Positions 33,101 through 44,200 of a stretch of DNA of 51,723 bases are shown here, piece after piece. The position numbers and the translations under genes were made by a program. The stretch covers positions 1 to 51,723 of the forward strand of contig NZ_JANFAK020000051.1 in NCBI RefSeq assembly GCF_024721315.2. The letters run 5' to 3'. The stretch comes from Streptomyces sp. Isolate_45 (GTDB lineage Bacteria; Actinomycetota; Actinomycetes; Streptomycetales; Streptomycetaceae). Numbering within the stretch: position 1 is the stretch's first letter; each line of letters opens with the position of its first letter. The notes under the pieces were generated by a model. The model did no database searches. It was not told the DNA's origin and saw nothing but the letters and a program-made list of their open reading frames with translations.

Positions 33101-36100
33101 GTCTGCTCGACGCGCTGGAGGAACAGGACCGGCTACCAGGCTCCGTCGTACTCACCTGCGCGACCGGAGAGGCCGAGGACTTCGACGCGGTTCAGCGGGA
33201 CGGTCTGGGTAGGGCGGCGGCATGGGTCCACGCCCTTGCCGGGCGCGTGACCGACGCTCCCATACGGCTCGCCGTGGTGTCGGACCGCTTGCACGCGGTG
33301 GTGGCCGGCGACCTTCCTTCGGTCGCCAAGAGCACGCTGAGCGGTTTCTGCCGGGCCGCCGCGGACGACCACCCGGAACTCGCCATCGCTTGCCTGGACA
33401 TCAAGGGAAACCTGTCGGCGTCCGCCGAGAGCGTCGTCATGGAGGTCGCGGCAGGACTCGGCGATGCTGTGGTCGCCCATCGCGAGGACGCCCGGTACAC
33501 GGAAACGTACGGTCCTCTGCCCGAGGGTCCGCTCGATCCCGTCCGAGAGACGGCGAGCCTCATCGTCACCGACGGGTTCACCGGTACTTCGGCACGTCTG
33601 GCCCGGCACTTCGCGGAGACGCACCGGTCGCGGCTCACCCTCGTCGGCCGGCAACCGGTACCCGACCGTGCCGAGTGGTCCCACTGGCTCGACGGTTCCA
33701 CCGGACCGGGGCGTGCTCTGGCCGAGGCCACCGCCGGACTGGGTGGCGCCGTCGAGGACCCCATACGTGACGAAGCCGCGTGGCTCGGCCGGATCGAGCG
33801 GGAACTGACCGACGCGGCGGACTCGGGACAGGACCGGAGCTCCGTCGAGCGGACACTGAACCGGCTCTGCGGCGGGTACGTGTACGACGCGCTGACCGCG
33901 GCGGGTGTCGATCTCACCCCGGGAGTCGTCCAGCGGCGTGCGGAGATCGCCGACCGGATGCGGATCCTGCCCAAGTTCGACAAGTTCCTCGACTTCTTCC
34001 TGGAGGTCCTCCGCGAGGACGGGGTCATCCGCCGCGACGGAGATCGCATCGAGGTCCTCGCCGACCGAGGGGCCGCGGATTTCACGGACACGCGTTCCGC
34101 TCTGGAGCAACTGCCCGGCTTCGAGGACACCATCACGTTCCTCGAACACTGTGTGCGCCACTACCCGGCGGCGCTGAGCGGTGACATCGACGCCGTCGGT
34201 GTGCTCTTCCCCGACGGAGACCCGAAGCGGCTGGAGACCGCCTTCCGCGGCTTGCTGGGCGGGAGCAATTACGGCGTCTACGCGTCCCTCCTGGGCCGGC
34301 TGCTGGCCCGACTGGCCGACTCCACGGTGGGCCGTCCACTCCGGATCCTGGAAGTCGGCGGCGGAAACGGCCAGTTGACCCGCCTCGTCGCCCCGCTGCT
34401 GCGGGGCCGGGACGTGCGGTACACGTTCACCGATCTCGGTAGCTCCTTCGTCCGGCGTGCCCGGCAGGCGGCCACCGACTACGGGTTCGCCGAGATGCAC
34501 TGTCAGGTCTTCGACATTTCCAAGGACCCCGAGGCCCAGGGCTTCGACCCGTACTCCTTCGACGTCATCATCGGCTTCGACGTGGTCCATGCGACGCCGC
34601 GAATCGACGCGACAACACGGAACCTGCGCGAGCTGCTCGCCCCGAGCGGCGTGCTGTGCCTCGTTGAGGCGGTCGTGTCGCTGCGGTGGGTCGAGATGTT
34701 GTGGGGCCTCGCCGAAGGATGGTGGTTCTTCGAGGACGAGGACGTCAGGACGCGTTCACCGCTGATCTCGCTCGACACCTGGGACCGGGTACTGGGTCAG
34801 CAGCCGTTCGAGGACGTCGTGTCGTTCCCCCAGCAAGCGGCCGCGCGAGCCTCGACGGACTACGGTCTCGTGCTCGCGCAGCAGCCGGAGGTCATCCAGT
34901 CTCCGGAGTTCACCGCCTATCAGGTGCGCAGGGCCGAGGAAATCCTCGACGCCCGCCGGACGCTGATCGACACGGTCCGCGAGCTCGAAGAGCACGGGGC
35001 CGAGGTCCTCCTGACCTCCGCGGACCTGACCTCCCCTGAGCAGTTCGCCGAGGTCATCGCCCTCGCCAAGGCACGGTTCGGCGGGGTGGACCGCATCGTC
35101 CACGCCGTGGATCCGACGGCCTGGGGTGCCCCGTCCGAGTGGACACCGGTGGACCTCAGGACTGAAGTGTCCGCCCAGGCGCAGGCCGCGCTGGCCATCG
35201 AAAGCGCCGCTGCCTCCGCCGGGGTCCGGCACGTCGCGTTCGTGTCCCCGGCGGAGGACCGTGGCGGGAAGGGCACGCCGGCATCCGCCGCCATCGGTGG
35301 GTTCCTCGACGCTCTCGCCGGCCCGCAGCCCCAGCGGACCAAGAACGCCTCGATCCACTGGACGGACGACGGTGACGTGTCCTCGGTCGGACGCGCCCTC
35401 GGCCGGACCGGAGTCATCGTGGTGTCCTCGGAGCACCCCGCTGCGGCGTCCGCCGTCCGTGCCGAACACCGCCGTGCGCTGCACCGGTCCCACCGGGCAG
35501 GGGGAGCACCGGCCGGTGAGGACGTCGAGGCCGAACTCCTCGCCATCTTCAGGCAGCTCTTCGGAACAGAAGCTGTCGGTCGGCACGACGACTTCCACCG
35601 TCTCGGGGGCGACTCGCTCCTCGCCTCACAGGTGATCGCTCGTGTCCGCCGCAGGTTCTCCGTGGATCTCGCGGTCAAGGCGCTGTTCGACGCGCCGACG
35701 GTCGCCGGGCTCGCGGGAAGGGTGCGCGAGGCGAAGCGTGGAGGCTCGCACACGGATGTCCCTCTGCTGCGCGTGTCGCGGGACGCCGTGCTACCGCTGT
35801 CGTTCGGCCAGCAGTCTCTCTGGCTCGCCGAACAGTTCAACGGGCCCAGCGCGATGTACAACATTCCGGGCGCGGTGCGCCTGGTCGGTGCGTTGGAGAT
35901 CGACTGCCTGCGGCGCAGCCTGCACGAGGTGATCAGCCGGCACGAAGTGCTGCGCACCACCATCCACTCGGTGGATGGCACTCCGGTGCAGCGGGTCCAC
36001 GAGGACTTCACCGTGGAGCTGCCGGTCCGCAAGGTGCGCGAGGACCAGATCCAGGACCTGGCCCAGGAACATGCGCGCAGTGTTTTCGACCTGGAGACCG

Positions 36101-38160
36101 GTCCACTCATCCGGGTGGCACTGCTGCGGATCGACGACGAGGACCATGTGCTCCTCGTCAACATCCACCACATCGTCTCCGACGGGTGGTCGCTCGGCGT
36201 ACTGATTCATGAGCTGGTCACGTTGTACTCGTCGTTCGCGCGGGACGAGCGGTCCCCCTTGCCGCCGCTGGAGCACCAGTACGCGGACTTCGCGCAGTGG
36301 CAACGGCACTGGCTCGACGGCGAGGTCTTCGACGAGCAACTCCGCTACTGGAAGCGCAAGCTCGCGGGGCTACCTCCGCTGCTCGAACTGCCGACGGACC
36401 GGCCGCGGCCCGACCGGCAGAACATACGTAATGCCGTACACCGCTTCGTCGTCCCCCCGGAGCTGTCGGCGCGGCTCGACGCGCTCGGCCGGAACGAGGG
36501 TGCGACGTTGTTCATGGTGCTGCTCGCCTCGTTCAACGTGCTCCTCTCACGCCATGCCGGCACGACCGACATCGCCGTGGGAACGACCAACGCGAACCGC
36601 ACGCGCGCCGTCTTCGAGCAGATGATCGGCATGTTCGTGAACAACCTCGTGCTGCGTACGGACCTGGCGGGGAACCCGACCTTTACGGAGCTTCTCGAAC
36701 GCGTACGGGCGACGTCCGTCGATGCCTACGCGCATCAAGACCTGCCGTTCCTGACTCTCGTCGACGAAATGCGACAGGGACGGAATCCGGGCCATACGCC
36801 GCTGTTCCAGGTCCTCTTCCTGCTACAGAAGCTGAACATCACGCTTGAGCTTCCCGGAATTGCGGCGCACACGATCGAAGTCGATTCACTGCACACGAAA
36901 TTCGACCTGACGCTGTTCATGGAAGAACAGGAACAGGGAATCGTAGGAACGTTCATCTACAACGCGGCACTTTTCGACGCCTCCACCGTCGAGCGCTTGT
37001 CGGCGCATCTCGTCCAGCTTCTGACGAGTGCGGCGGAAACGCCGGAGGAGCGCATTGGATCGCTGCGGATGGAGACGGACGACGAGGTGAGGTTGAGGAA
37101 CATGACCGTGGAGAATTCCAAGACTACGAGGCTCCAGTCACTGCGCACCGCGAAGCGGCGCTCGGTGGAGATCACGGACATCAATCCGGTGAAGACGGGC
37201 TTCCTGCCCGGCCTGCCGGAGACGCCGCTCGTCCTGGAGCCGACGGGTGAAGGCGTTGACCTGCCCGGCTGGCTCAGGGCGAACCGGGACCTCGTGGAGT
37301 CGCACCTCCACCGTCACGGGGCGCTGCTGCTTCGAGGCTTCCACTCCAGCTCGGTGGCCGAGTTCGAGGAGGCCGCGGGCGCGATCTGCCCGACACTCTT
37401 CCGGGAGTACGGGGACCTTCCTCGTGAGGGGGAGTCCGACCAGATCTATAAGTCGACCCCGTACCCGGAGGACCAGTCGATCCTCTTCCACAACGAGAGC
37501 TCGCACCTGCACACCTGGCCCATGAGGCAGTTCTTCTCGTGCATCGTGGCACCGCAGGAGGGAGGCGAGACGCCGATCGTCGACTGCCGCAAGGTATACG
37601 CCGAGCTTCGCCCGGAGCTGGTCGAGCAGTTCGAGAAGAAGAAGCTGCGCTACGTCCGGAACTTCATCGAATCGGTCGACGTGAGCTGGTCTCGTTTCTA
37701 CGGCACCGACGACCCGGCCGAGGTGGAACGCAAGTGTGCCGAGGCCGGAATGGGATTCGAGTGGAGCCCCGACGGCACGCTGAAGACCTGGCGGGTGGCC
37801 GACGGGGTCCTGCCGCACCCGCGTACCGGGGAAATGGTCTTCTTCAACCAACTGGCACTGCACCACGTCTCCTGCCTCGACTCCGAGACCCGCCAGTCAC
37901 TCGTTGACCTCTACGGCGAAGCGGGCATGCCGCGCAACGTCTACTGGGGTGACGGATCAGTGATCGAGGACGCCGTGGTCGATGAAATCCGGGCATTGAT
38001 GGACCGGGAATCGCTCGCATTCCCTTGGCAGGAGGGCGATGTGCTGGTCATCGACAACATGCTCGTCGCCCACGCTCGCCGTCCGTTCGTCGGACCGCGC
38101 AAGATCGTGGTGGCGCTCGGAGACATGAGCTCTCCGCAACCGGTCGCAGAAAACAGCTGA
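30136..38160 (+). CDS. Hybrid PKS-NRPS: KS-AT-split KR with embedded MT-ACP-C-TauD
   Basis: 2674 residues from GTG at 30136 (4-bp overlap with the previous stop; AGGAGG upstream). KS: DTACSTSL with Cys183, His319, His359. AT: GHSLGEY with Ser631 and HAFH 726-729, indicating malonyl-CoA. A KR-like region (about 905-1790) is split by a methyltransferase with ILEVGGGNG near 1404 and VVHAT. The KR is probably dead: the NADPH loop reads TDGFTGTS (1145-1152), and the Ser/Tyr/Asn positions are lost (VSPAED near 1704, ASAAIGG near 1716). ACP: LGGDSLL, Ser1827. C domain: HHIVSDGWS, His2011-2012. The C-terminus (2344-2668) is a TauD-like Fe(II)/2-oxoglutarate oxygenase with HNE (His2452, Glu2454) and distal His2646. 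Product step: add C2, methylate, keep the ketone, then condense with the next residue. Confidence 0.92.
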   Translation: MSEQHLSDESQHVAIIGMAGRFPGAADPEEFWRNIAEGVESISRLSPDDLRAAGVEAEQLLDPHYVPAASILEEMDRFDAEFFGLTPMEASILDPQHRMLLECTQALFDNAGYDPDTLEQLTGVYVGVGFPSYLVNNVLTRPEIVQQVGMQKIFFAIDKGFAPTRISHKFNLTGPSIGVDTACSTSLVAIHQACRALLAYDCDLTIAGGASAVLPNGVGYTYHEGGIASPDGHCRAFDARAGGTVFGSGVGLVLLKRLEDARADGDHIWAVIRGSSVNNDGASKAGFTAPSATGQAAVIADALAFAEVPAQTVGYVEAHGTGTVIGDPIEIAGLTRAFSEKTDQRQFCAIGSVKTNVGHLDVAAGVSGLIKAVQTLRHAELPPTLHFERPNPAIDFDAGPFYVNTLRRPWPASDTPRRAGVSSFGIGGTNAHVILEEAPIREASGESRNEQLIVVSARSPEALERAARDLVTVFQEAGETALPDLAYTLSSGRRAYAHRRAFVCASRAQAISALEGARPETIVSGERKTDAPRVAFIFPGQGAQQLRMLAGLYEGEDAFRQEVDRCAEHTMGRLGVDLRELIYPSAATGERERARLDETWLTQPALFTVSLAMARVWQDWGVEPSVMLGHSLGEYVAATLAGVFRVEDALDLVVDRARAMNDLPPGAMLAISLDEPSLTPLLGDCSLAAVNDPQQCVASGPHQAIEALEQRLSAQGVEYRRLRTSHAFHSSMLDDMARAFEARVAQVERNLPAIPVVSCLTGRVLDPSEICDPSYWARQMRGTVRFADAVRTIAEDPQHVFLEVGPGRTLTPMVRRAGVDPLRIVTSGRGGSDARSDEGALLAALGSLYCAGVPVAWDAFWEGQRRHRLPLPGYPFERQRHWIDADPKRSLLAAHTGEIPPVTGRDLQEPVHFAPGWRTASLDGAVAEASLRERGTWLLAVDEDDFGWALAQRLVEADQSVVLVGSGAAFSASDEGYVIDPSRPEDIDRLLDALEEQDRLPGSVVLTCATGEAEDFDAVQRDGLGRAAAWVHALAGRVTDAPIRLAVVSDRLHAVVAGDLPSVAKSTLSGFCRAAADDHPELAIACLDIKGNLSASAESVVMEVAAGLGDAVVAHREDARYTETYGPLPEGPLDPVRETASLIVTDGFTGTSARLARHFAETHRSRLTLVGRQPVPDRAEWSHWLDGSTGPGRALAEATAGLGGAVEDPIRDEAAWLGRIERELTDAADSGQDRSSVERTLNRLCGGYVYDALTAAGVDLTPGVVQRRAEIADRMRILPKFDKFLDFFLEVLREDGVIRRDGDRIEVLADRGAADFTDTRSALEQLPGFEDTITFLEHCVRHYPAALSGDIDAVGVLFPDGDPKRLETAFRGLLGGSNYGVYASLLGRLLARLADSTVGRPLRILEVGGGNGQLTRLVAPLLRGRDVRYTFTDLGSSFVRRARQAATDYGFAEMHCQVFDISKDPEAQGFDPYSFDVIIGFDVVHATPRIDATTRNLRELLAPSGVLCLVEAVVSLRWVEMLWGLAEGWWFFEDEDVRTRSPLISLDTWDRVLGQQPFEDVVSFPQQAAARASTDYGLVLAQQPEVIQSPEFTAYQVRRAEEILDARRTLIDTVRELEEHGAEVLLTSADLTSPEQFAEVIALAKARFGGVDRIVHAVDPTAWGAPSEWTPVDLRTEVSAQAQAALAIESAAASAGVRHVAFVSPAEDRGGKGTPASAAIGGFLDALAGPQPQRTKNASIHWTDDGDVSSVGRALGRTGVIVVSSEHPAAASAVRAEHRRALHRSHRAGGAPAGEDVEAELLAIFRQLFGTEAVGRHDDFHRLGGDSLLASQVIARVRRRFSVDLAVKALFDAPTVAGLAGRVREAKRGGSHTDVPLLRVSRDAVLPLSFGQQSLWLAEQFNGPSAMYNIPGAVRLVGALEIDCLRRSLHEVISRHEVLRTTIHSVDGTPVQRVHEDFTVELPVRKVREDQIQDLAQEHARSVFDLETGPLIRVALLRIDDEDHVLLVNIHHIVSDGWSLGVLIHELVTLYSSFARDERSPLPPLEHQYADFAQWQRHWLDGEVFDEQLRYWKRKLAGLPPLLELPTDRPRPDRQNIRNAVHRFVVPPELSARLDALGRNEGATLFMVLLASFNVLLSRHAGTTDIAVGTTNANRTRAVFEQMIGMFVNNLVLRTDLAGNPTFTELLERVRATSVDAYAHQDLPFLTLVDEMRQGRNPGHTPLFQVLFLLQKLNITLELPGIAAHTIEVDSLHTKFDLTLFMEEQEQGIVGTFIYNAALFDASTVERLSAHLVQLLTSAAETPEERIGSLRMETDDEVRLRNMTVENSKTTRLQSLRTAKRRSVEITDINPVKTGFLPGLPETPLVLEPTGEGVDLPGWLRANRDLVESHLHRHGALLLRGFHSSSVAEFEEAAGAICPTLFREYGDLPREGESDQIYKSTPYPEDQSILFHNESSHLHTWPMRQFFSCIVAPQEGGETPIVDCRKVYAELRPELVEQFEKKKLRYVRNFIESVDVSWSRFYGTDDPAEVERKCAEAGMGFEWSPDGTLKTWRVADGVLPHPRTGEMVFFNQLALHHVSCLDSETRQSLVDLYGEAGMPRNVYWGDGSVIEDAVVDEIRALMDRESLAFPWQEGDVLVIDNMLVAHARRPFVGPRKIVVALGDMSSPQPVAENS
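37165..38148 (+). other. C-terminal TauD/SyrP-like hydroxylase domain fused behind a C domain
   Basis: Residues about 2344-2671. The facial triad is HNE (His2452-x-Glu2454) and His2646 in LVAHARRPF, with a following Arg for 2-oxoglutarate. SyrP- and AmbC-type members hydroxylate carrier-bound amino acids, SyrP acting on Asp at the beta carbon. No stop separates it from the C domain. The next A domain reads as Asp, so beta-hydroxylation of aspartate is the natural proposal. Confidence 0.85.
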
Positions 38161-38205
38161 TACCGCCCGCCTTGTCAGCTGACACCTATGGAGAGTCGCA
38201 ATACG

Positions 38206-41200
38206 ATGAACGACGCCGATCTCGAACCTACGCCGACTTCCGGCTTCCGGCTGTCGCCCCAGCAGGCCCATGCGTGGTCGCATGCCGCCGAGCGCCGCGC
38301 ACAGTGCCGTATCGCGCTGGAGGGACCGGTGCGACGGTCCGAGGTCTTGCGCGCCGTGCGGGCTGTGATGGAACGTCATGAATCGTTGCGATCAGCTCTG
38401 GTGCCGGTGTCCGGACTGGCAGCACCCCTCCAAACGGTGGACGGCCCCGCCGGGCCGGACTGGATCGACGATGTCCTTCCGGACGGGGCGGCCGACGCGG
38501 CCGAAGCGGTCCGTCGGGCGGCCGACGAGGATGCGCATCGTCCGGCCACGGCCGGGGGGTACGCCGAACCGCTCCGAGCACGGCTCATGCTGGGCTCCGG
38601 CCGGTCCGTCCTTGTTCTGACGGCCTCCGGGATGTTCGTCGACCGCCGGTCCTTCGCCGTGGTCTTCGAAGACTTCGCCGCCGCGCTCGGCGGGCAGGCG
38701 CAGGACGAGGTGTCATTGCAGTACCTGGACGCGGCGGAGTGGCTGCACGAGCAGGTCGCCGGCGACGAGGCACGGGCCCAGATGGACACCTGGCTAGAGC
38801 GCGAGCTGCCCGCCGCCCATGAGATGCGCCTGCCCTTCGAGACCGGCACGGACACCGGCAGCGGTGTGGTGCGGGTCCCGCTCGACGGGAGTCAGGCCGC
38901 AGCATTGGCGCAGGCGGCGGCGCAGCTGCGACGGTCGGTGCCCTCGCTGCTGCTCGGAGCCTGGCAGGTGCTGCTGTGGCGGCTCACAGGCGACGACCGG
39001 ATCGTGACGGCGGTCCTGCCGACGTCCCGCGGTCTGGACGAACTGGAGTACGTGGTCGGGACCTTCGAGGGCCCCGTCCCGTTCCTCACCCTGATGGATC
39101 CGGAGCTGCCCTTCGAGGCCCTCGTCAAGGAGCTCGACAGGGCGCAGGCCGAGGCACCTGCGGACCAGTTCTCCTTCGACGGGGCCAGGGCCACCAAGCC
39201 GGTCCCCTTCTCCTTCGCCTGCACCGAGATGCCAGGAGAGGTACACCTCGGTGACCTGCGCGTGGCCTTGGTGGGGCTCCGCGTACCACCGGTGGGCTCG
39301 TCCCTCCACCTCGATGTGGCGCACGGAGCACAGGGCGAGCCGGCCCTGAGCATCATCCACCGAACCGGACAGGTGTCGGCACGGCAGGCGGCGCGGATCG
39401 CCGACCAGTTGGCTTCCGTCGTCCGCGCGATCGTTGCCGATCCCGGAGCGCCCGTCGGCGACCTCGGGCTCGCCGACGGTGAGGAGACCGCGCGAGTGCT
39501 GGCACACGGTGCCGGTGAGCGCCGGCCGCCCGCGGACGACCAGCTCGTACACACCTGCTTCGAGCGGTGGGCCGCCGCCCTGCCCGACGCCCTCGCCGTC
39601 GTGTGCGGGGGCGAGCGCCTGACGTACGCCGAGGTCGAGCGGAGCTCGAACCGGCTGGCGCACGCCCTGAGCGCGCGGGGAGCAGGCCCCGACGTGCCCG
39701 TCGGGCTGATGCTCGAGCGTTCCGTCGAGTACGTCATCGCCCTGCTCGCCGTGCTCAAGGCGGGGGGCGCCTTCGTCCCCCTCGACCCGTCCGTACCGGC
39801 CGTCCGCCTCGCCCAGATGGTCGAGGACACCCGCCCGGCTGTGATCGTCACGCACCGCGGTCTGACCTCTCGCGAAGGAGCGGGAGGCATACCGGTGATC
39901 GACCTGGACGACGCCCCGGAGCTCGACTCGCTGCCGGACACCCCGCCCGTCGTCGCCGTGCAGCCGGAGCACCTCGCCTACCTCATCTTCACCTCTGGCT
40001 CGACCGGTCGCCCCAAGGCCGTCGGCGTACCGCACCGCGCGATCCGCGCCTACGCCGAAGGCATCCTGCCCGAGCTCCAACTGCCGGAGGACGCCGTACT
40101 CGGCACCCTGGCGACCACGGCTGCCGACCTCGGGCACACCGCGGTGTTCGGCGCCCTGTGCACCGGGCGGTCGCTCTTCCTCGCCGCGCCGGACGAAGTC
40201 CTGTCGGCCGAGGCCCTCGTCCGCCGGTTCCGCGAGCAGCCCGTCGACATGTTGAAGATCGTTCCCTCGCACCTCGCAGCACTGCTGGACTCCGCAGAGG
40301 GTCCCGAACTGCTTCCCACCACCTGTCTCGTGCTCGGTGGTGAGGAGCTGCCCGCATCCCTGGCCCAGGAGGTGCGGCGGCTGCGTCCCGGCCTCCGGAT
40401 CCTCAACCACTACGGGCCGACCGAGACGGCCGTCGGCGCCCTGGCCCTCGCCATGCCCGACGCGGTGAGCGGGCCCGTCCCCATTGGCCGTCCCCTGCCG
40501 AACTACCGCACCTACCTCCTGGACGCGGAGCTGCGTCCGGTGCTGGAAGGAGCCCCTGGCGAGCTGTACATCGGTGGCCGGGGCCTCGCACGTGGCTACT
40601 GGGGGCGGCCGGGCGCGACGGCCGAGCGTTTCCTTCCCGATCCCTTCTCGGGCGAGCAGGGCGCGGTCATGTACCGCTCGGGAGATGTGGTCCGGCAACG
40701 GCCGGACGGCACCTTTGTGTTCCTGGGCCGTGCCGACCAGCAGGTGAAGATCCGCGGGCACCGGGTGGAGCTCCGCGAGATCGAGACGGTGCTCCTGCGC
40801 AGTGAGCGGGTCAGCGACGCCGTGGCCGTCGTGCGTTCCGAGGACGCCGACCCCTACCTCGCCGCGTACGTCGTCGCGCGCCGTGGCACCCACCTGCAGA
40901 CCGCCGAACTCGGCGAGCAGCTACGTGCGCACCTGCCCGACTACATGATCCCCGCAGCCATCGTCACCCTGCCGGCACTGCCGCTGACCCCCAACGGGAA
41001 GGTGGACCGGCGGGCGCTACCGGTGCCGGACCCCGACGCGGCCAGGGCGGAGAGCTACGTCGCACCGCGCACGGAGACGGAGACCCTGCTCGCGGGGCTC
41101 TGGGAAGACATCCTCGGCTGCGAGAAGGTCGGCGCGCACGACGACTTCTTCCAGACGCTCGGCGGCAATTCCTTGGGCGCCACCCGTGTCGTCGCCAGAG

Positions 41201-44200
41201 TACGGGCGGCGACCGGAGTGGGGCTCCAGGTCAGCAGCCTGTTCGACGCCCCCACCGTGGCGGAGCTGGCCAAACTGATCGACCGCGAACAAACGGCTGG
41301 GAACGCCGCGGACAACGACGCGATCATGTCGATCGAGCGCACCGGACCGCTGCCCCTGTCCTACGCTCAGCGGCGCCTCTGGGTGCTCTCGCAGGTCGAC
41401 GGCGCCAACGCGTCCTACAACATCCCCGCGGCCATTCGCATCAGAGGCGCCCTGGAGATCGATCCCCTCGTTCGGGCGCTGAGCGAGGTGGTCCGCCGCC
41501 ACGAGGCGCTCCGCACCAACTTCGTGCCCGTGAACGGCGTTCCCCTGCAGGTCGTGCGCACGGCCTCCTCCACCGAAGTCCCGGTGGTGGACGTTTCCGC
41601 CCCGGCCGTGTTGTCCAGGGCGAAGGACTTCGCCGCGCGCACCTTCGACCTTGAGCACGACGAGCTGTTCCGGGCCGAGATCCTGCGCGTCACGCCCGAG
41701 GAGCACGTCCTGCTCCTATGCCTGCACCACATCGTCTCGGACGGCTGGTCGACTGCCGTGCTGTGGCGGGAGGTCGTGACGCTGTACACGGCGTTCCGCG
41801 CGGGACAGGGGTCCCCCCTGGCACCCCTGGCGATCCAGTACTCCGACTTCGCCTCCTGGCAGAACCACCGGCTCGAAGCCGACGAGATCCGGCCTCAGCT
41901 GGAGTACTGGACGGAGCATCTGCGCGGCATGCCCGCACTGCTGCAACTCCCGACCGACCACCCGCGGACCGCCGTTCAGGGGATGGGGGGAGCGACCCTC
42001 CCGCTCGTCATCGACCCCGACACCGCGGCCGCGCTGCGGGCCCTCTCCGGCGAGCAGCAGTCGACGATGTTCATGGCGTTGCTCGCCGCGTTCAACGTCC
42101 TGCTCTCGCGCTACACGGGCCAGGAGGACATCGTCGTCGGCACTCCCGTCGCGAACCGGACGCGAGCCGAGGTCGAGGACCTCATCGGGTGCTTCTTCAA
42201 CACGCTGGTGATCCGGACCGACCTGTCCGGCGATCCATCGTTCTCCGAGCTGCTGGGCCGGGTGCGCGAGGTGACCCTGGCCGCGCAGACGCATCAGGAC
42301 CTGCCCTTCGAACGCCTCGTCGAGGCATTGAACCCACCGCGTGACCCCGGGCACACCCCGCTCTTCCAGGCCCTCTTCGTGTACCAGAACGCGCCGGGCG
42401 ACGGCCTGGACATGGACGGCCTCGGAATCGAGCCGCTGCCCCTGCCGGGGGCCTTCGCGAAGTACGACCTCACCATCGACCTGGTCGAGAACGACGAGGG
42501 ACTGGTGGGGCGCATCGAGTACCGCACCGATCTCTTCGACGAGGCCACGATGGAGCGGCTGGCCGGCCACTTCACTGAGCTGGTGCGCGCGATCGTCCGC
42601 GAGCCGGACACCTGCATCGGCGAGTTCGGCCTTCTGACCGAGCCGGAACGGGACAACCTCCTCTCGGAGTGGAACCGGGAGTACGCGGTTCCCGGCGACG
42701 GGCCGTTCGTGGCCGACGCTTTCGAGGCACGTGTGCGGTCCGATCCCGATGCCACGGCGCTGGTGTTCGGAAACCGCTCCCTCACCTACGACGAACTCGA
42801 TCGGGAGGCAGACCGGCTGGCACGGGTCCTACGGGCACGGGGCGTTGCCGAGGACGTGCTCGTCGGCATCTGGCTGGAACGTTCGGTCGAGATGGTGGTG
42901 GCCATGCTCGCCGTGCTCAAGGCGGGTGGCGCGTACGTCCCGTTGGACCCCGAAGCTCCCCCGGCCCGGATCGCGTACGTGATCGAGGACGCGCGGCTGG
43001 GGTTCGTGGTCGCCCCGGGTATCCGTGCGGCGGAGCTCCCTGAGGGCGCCGAGCTCATCGACCCGAGGACATCCGCGTCCACCGACGCGCCCCCGACCGT
43101 CCGTACGGTCCGCCCCGAGCACCGCGCGTACGTGATCTACACGTCGGGGTCCACCGGCCGCCCGAAGGGGGTCATGGTCGCCCAGCAGAACCTGGCCGGC
43201 TTCTTCTCCGCCATGGACCAGCGCTTCGGCGCTTCCACACCCGGCACCTGGCTCGCGCTGACGCACTACACCTTCGACATCTCGGTGCTCGAACTGCTGT
43301 GGTCGCTCACGCGTGGCTTCAAGGTCGTCCTGGCCGGTGAGGACCTGGTGCTGAGCGAGGCCCGCACAGCCGAGTCCGGCCGGTCCGTCGACCTCAGCCT
43401 GTTCTACTTCGCGAGCGACGCCGGTGAGCGCGAAACCGACAAGTACCGGTTGCTCCTCGAAGGCGCACGCTGGGCCGACGAGCACGGCTTCGCTGCGGTG
43501 TGGACCCCGGAGCGCCACTTCGGAACGTTCGGCGGGCTTTACCCGAACCCCGGAATCACCGCGGCCGCCCTCGCCGCCTGCACCCGGCGGATCGGAATCC
43601 GCACCGGAAGCCTGGTACTCCCGCTGCACCATCCCATCCGCGTCGCCGAAGACTGGGCGATGATCGACAACCTGTCCAACGGGCGCGTGGGGCTTTCGAT
43701 CGCCGCCGGCTGGCAGCCGCACGACTTCGCCCTCGCTCCCGAGAACTTCGCCGACCGCAAAGAAGTCATGTTCCGCGATCTCGACACGGTGCGCAGGCTG
43801 TGGCGCGGCGAGGCGGTTCGCACGACCTCCGGCACCGGCGAGGAGATCGAGGTGCGCACGTTGCCGCGGCCGGTACAGCCGGAACTCCCGGTCTGGATCA
43901 CGGCGGCGGGCAATCCGGAGACGTGCCGTCGTGCCGGTGCCATCGGCGCCAATCTGCTGACGCACCTCCTCGGGCAGTCGGCCGAGGACCTGGCGCGGGT
44001 GATCGAGGTCTACCGCGCGGCCTGGACCGAGGCCGGACATGCCGGCGAGGGTCATGTCACGCTGATGCTGCACACGTTCGTATCGGACGACGAGGACTTC
44101 GTCCGGCGGACGGTGCGCGAGCCGTTCAAGAACTACCTCCGCGAGTCCGTCGATCTCGTCCGTCCCATCGCGCGCTCGCGAGGGCTCGAACTCGATGACT

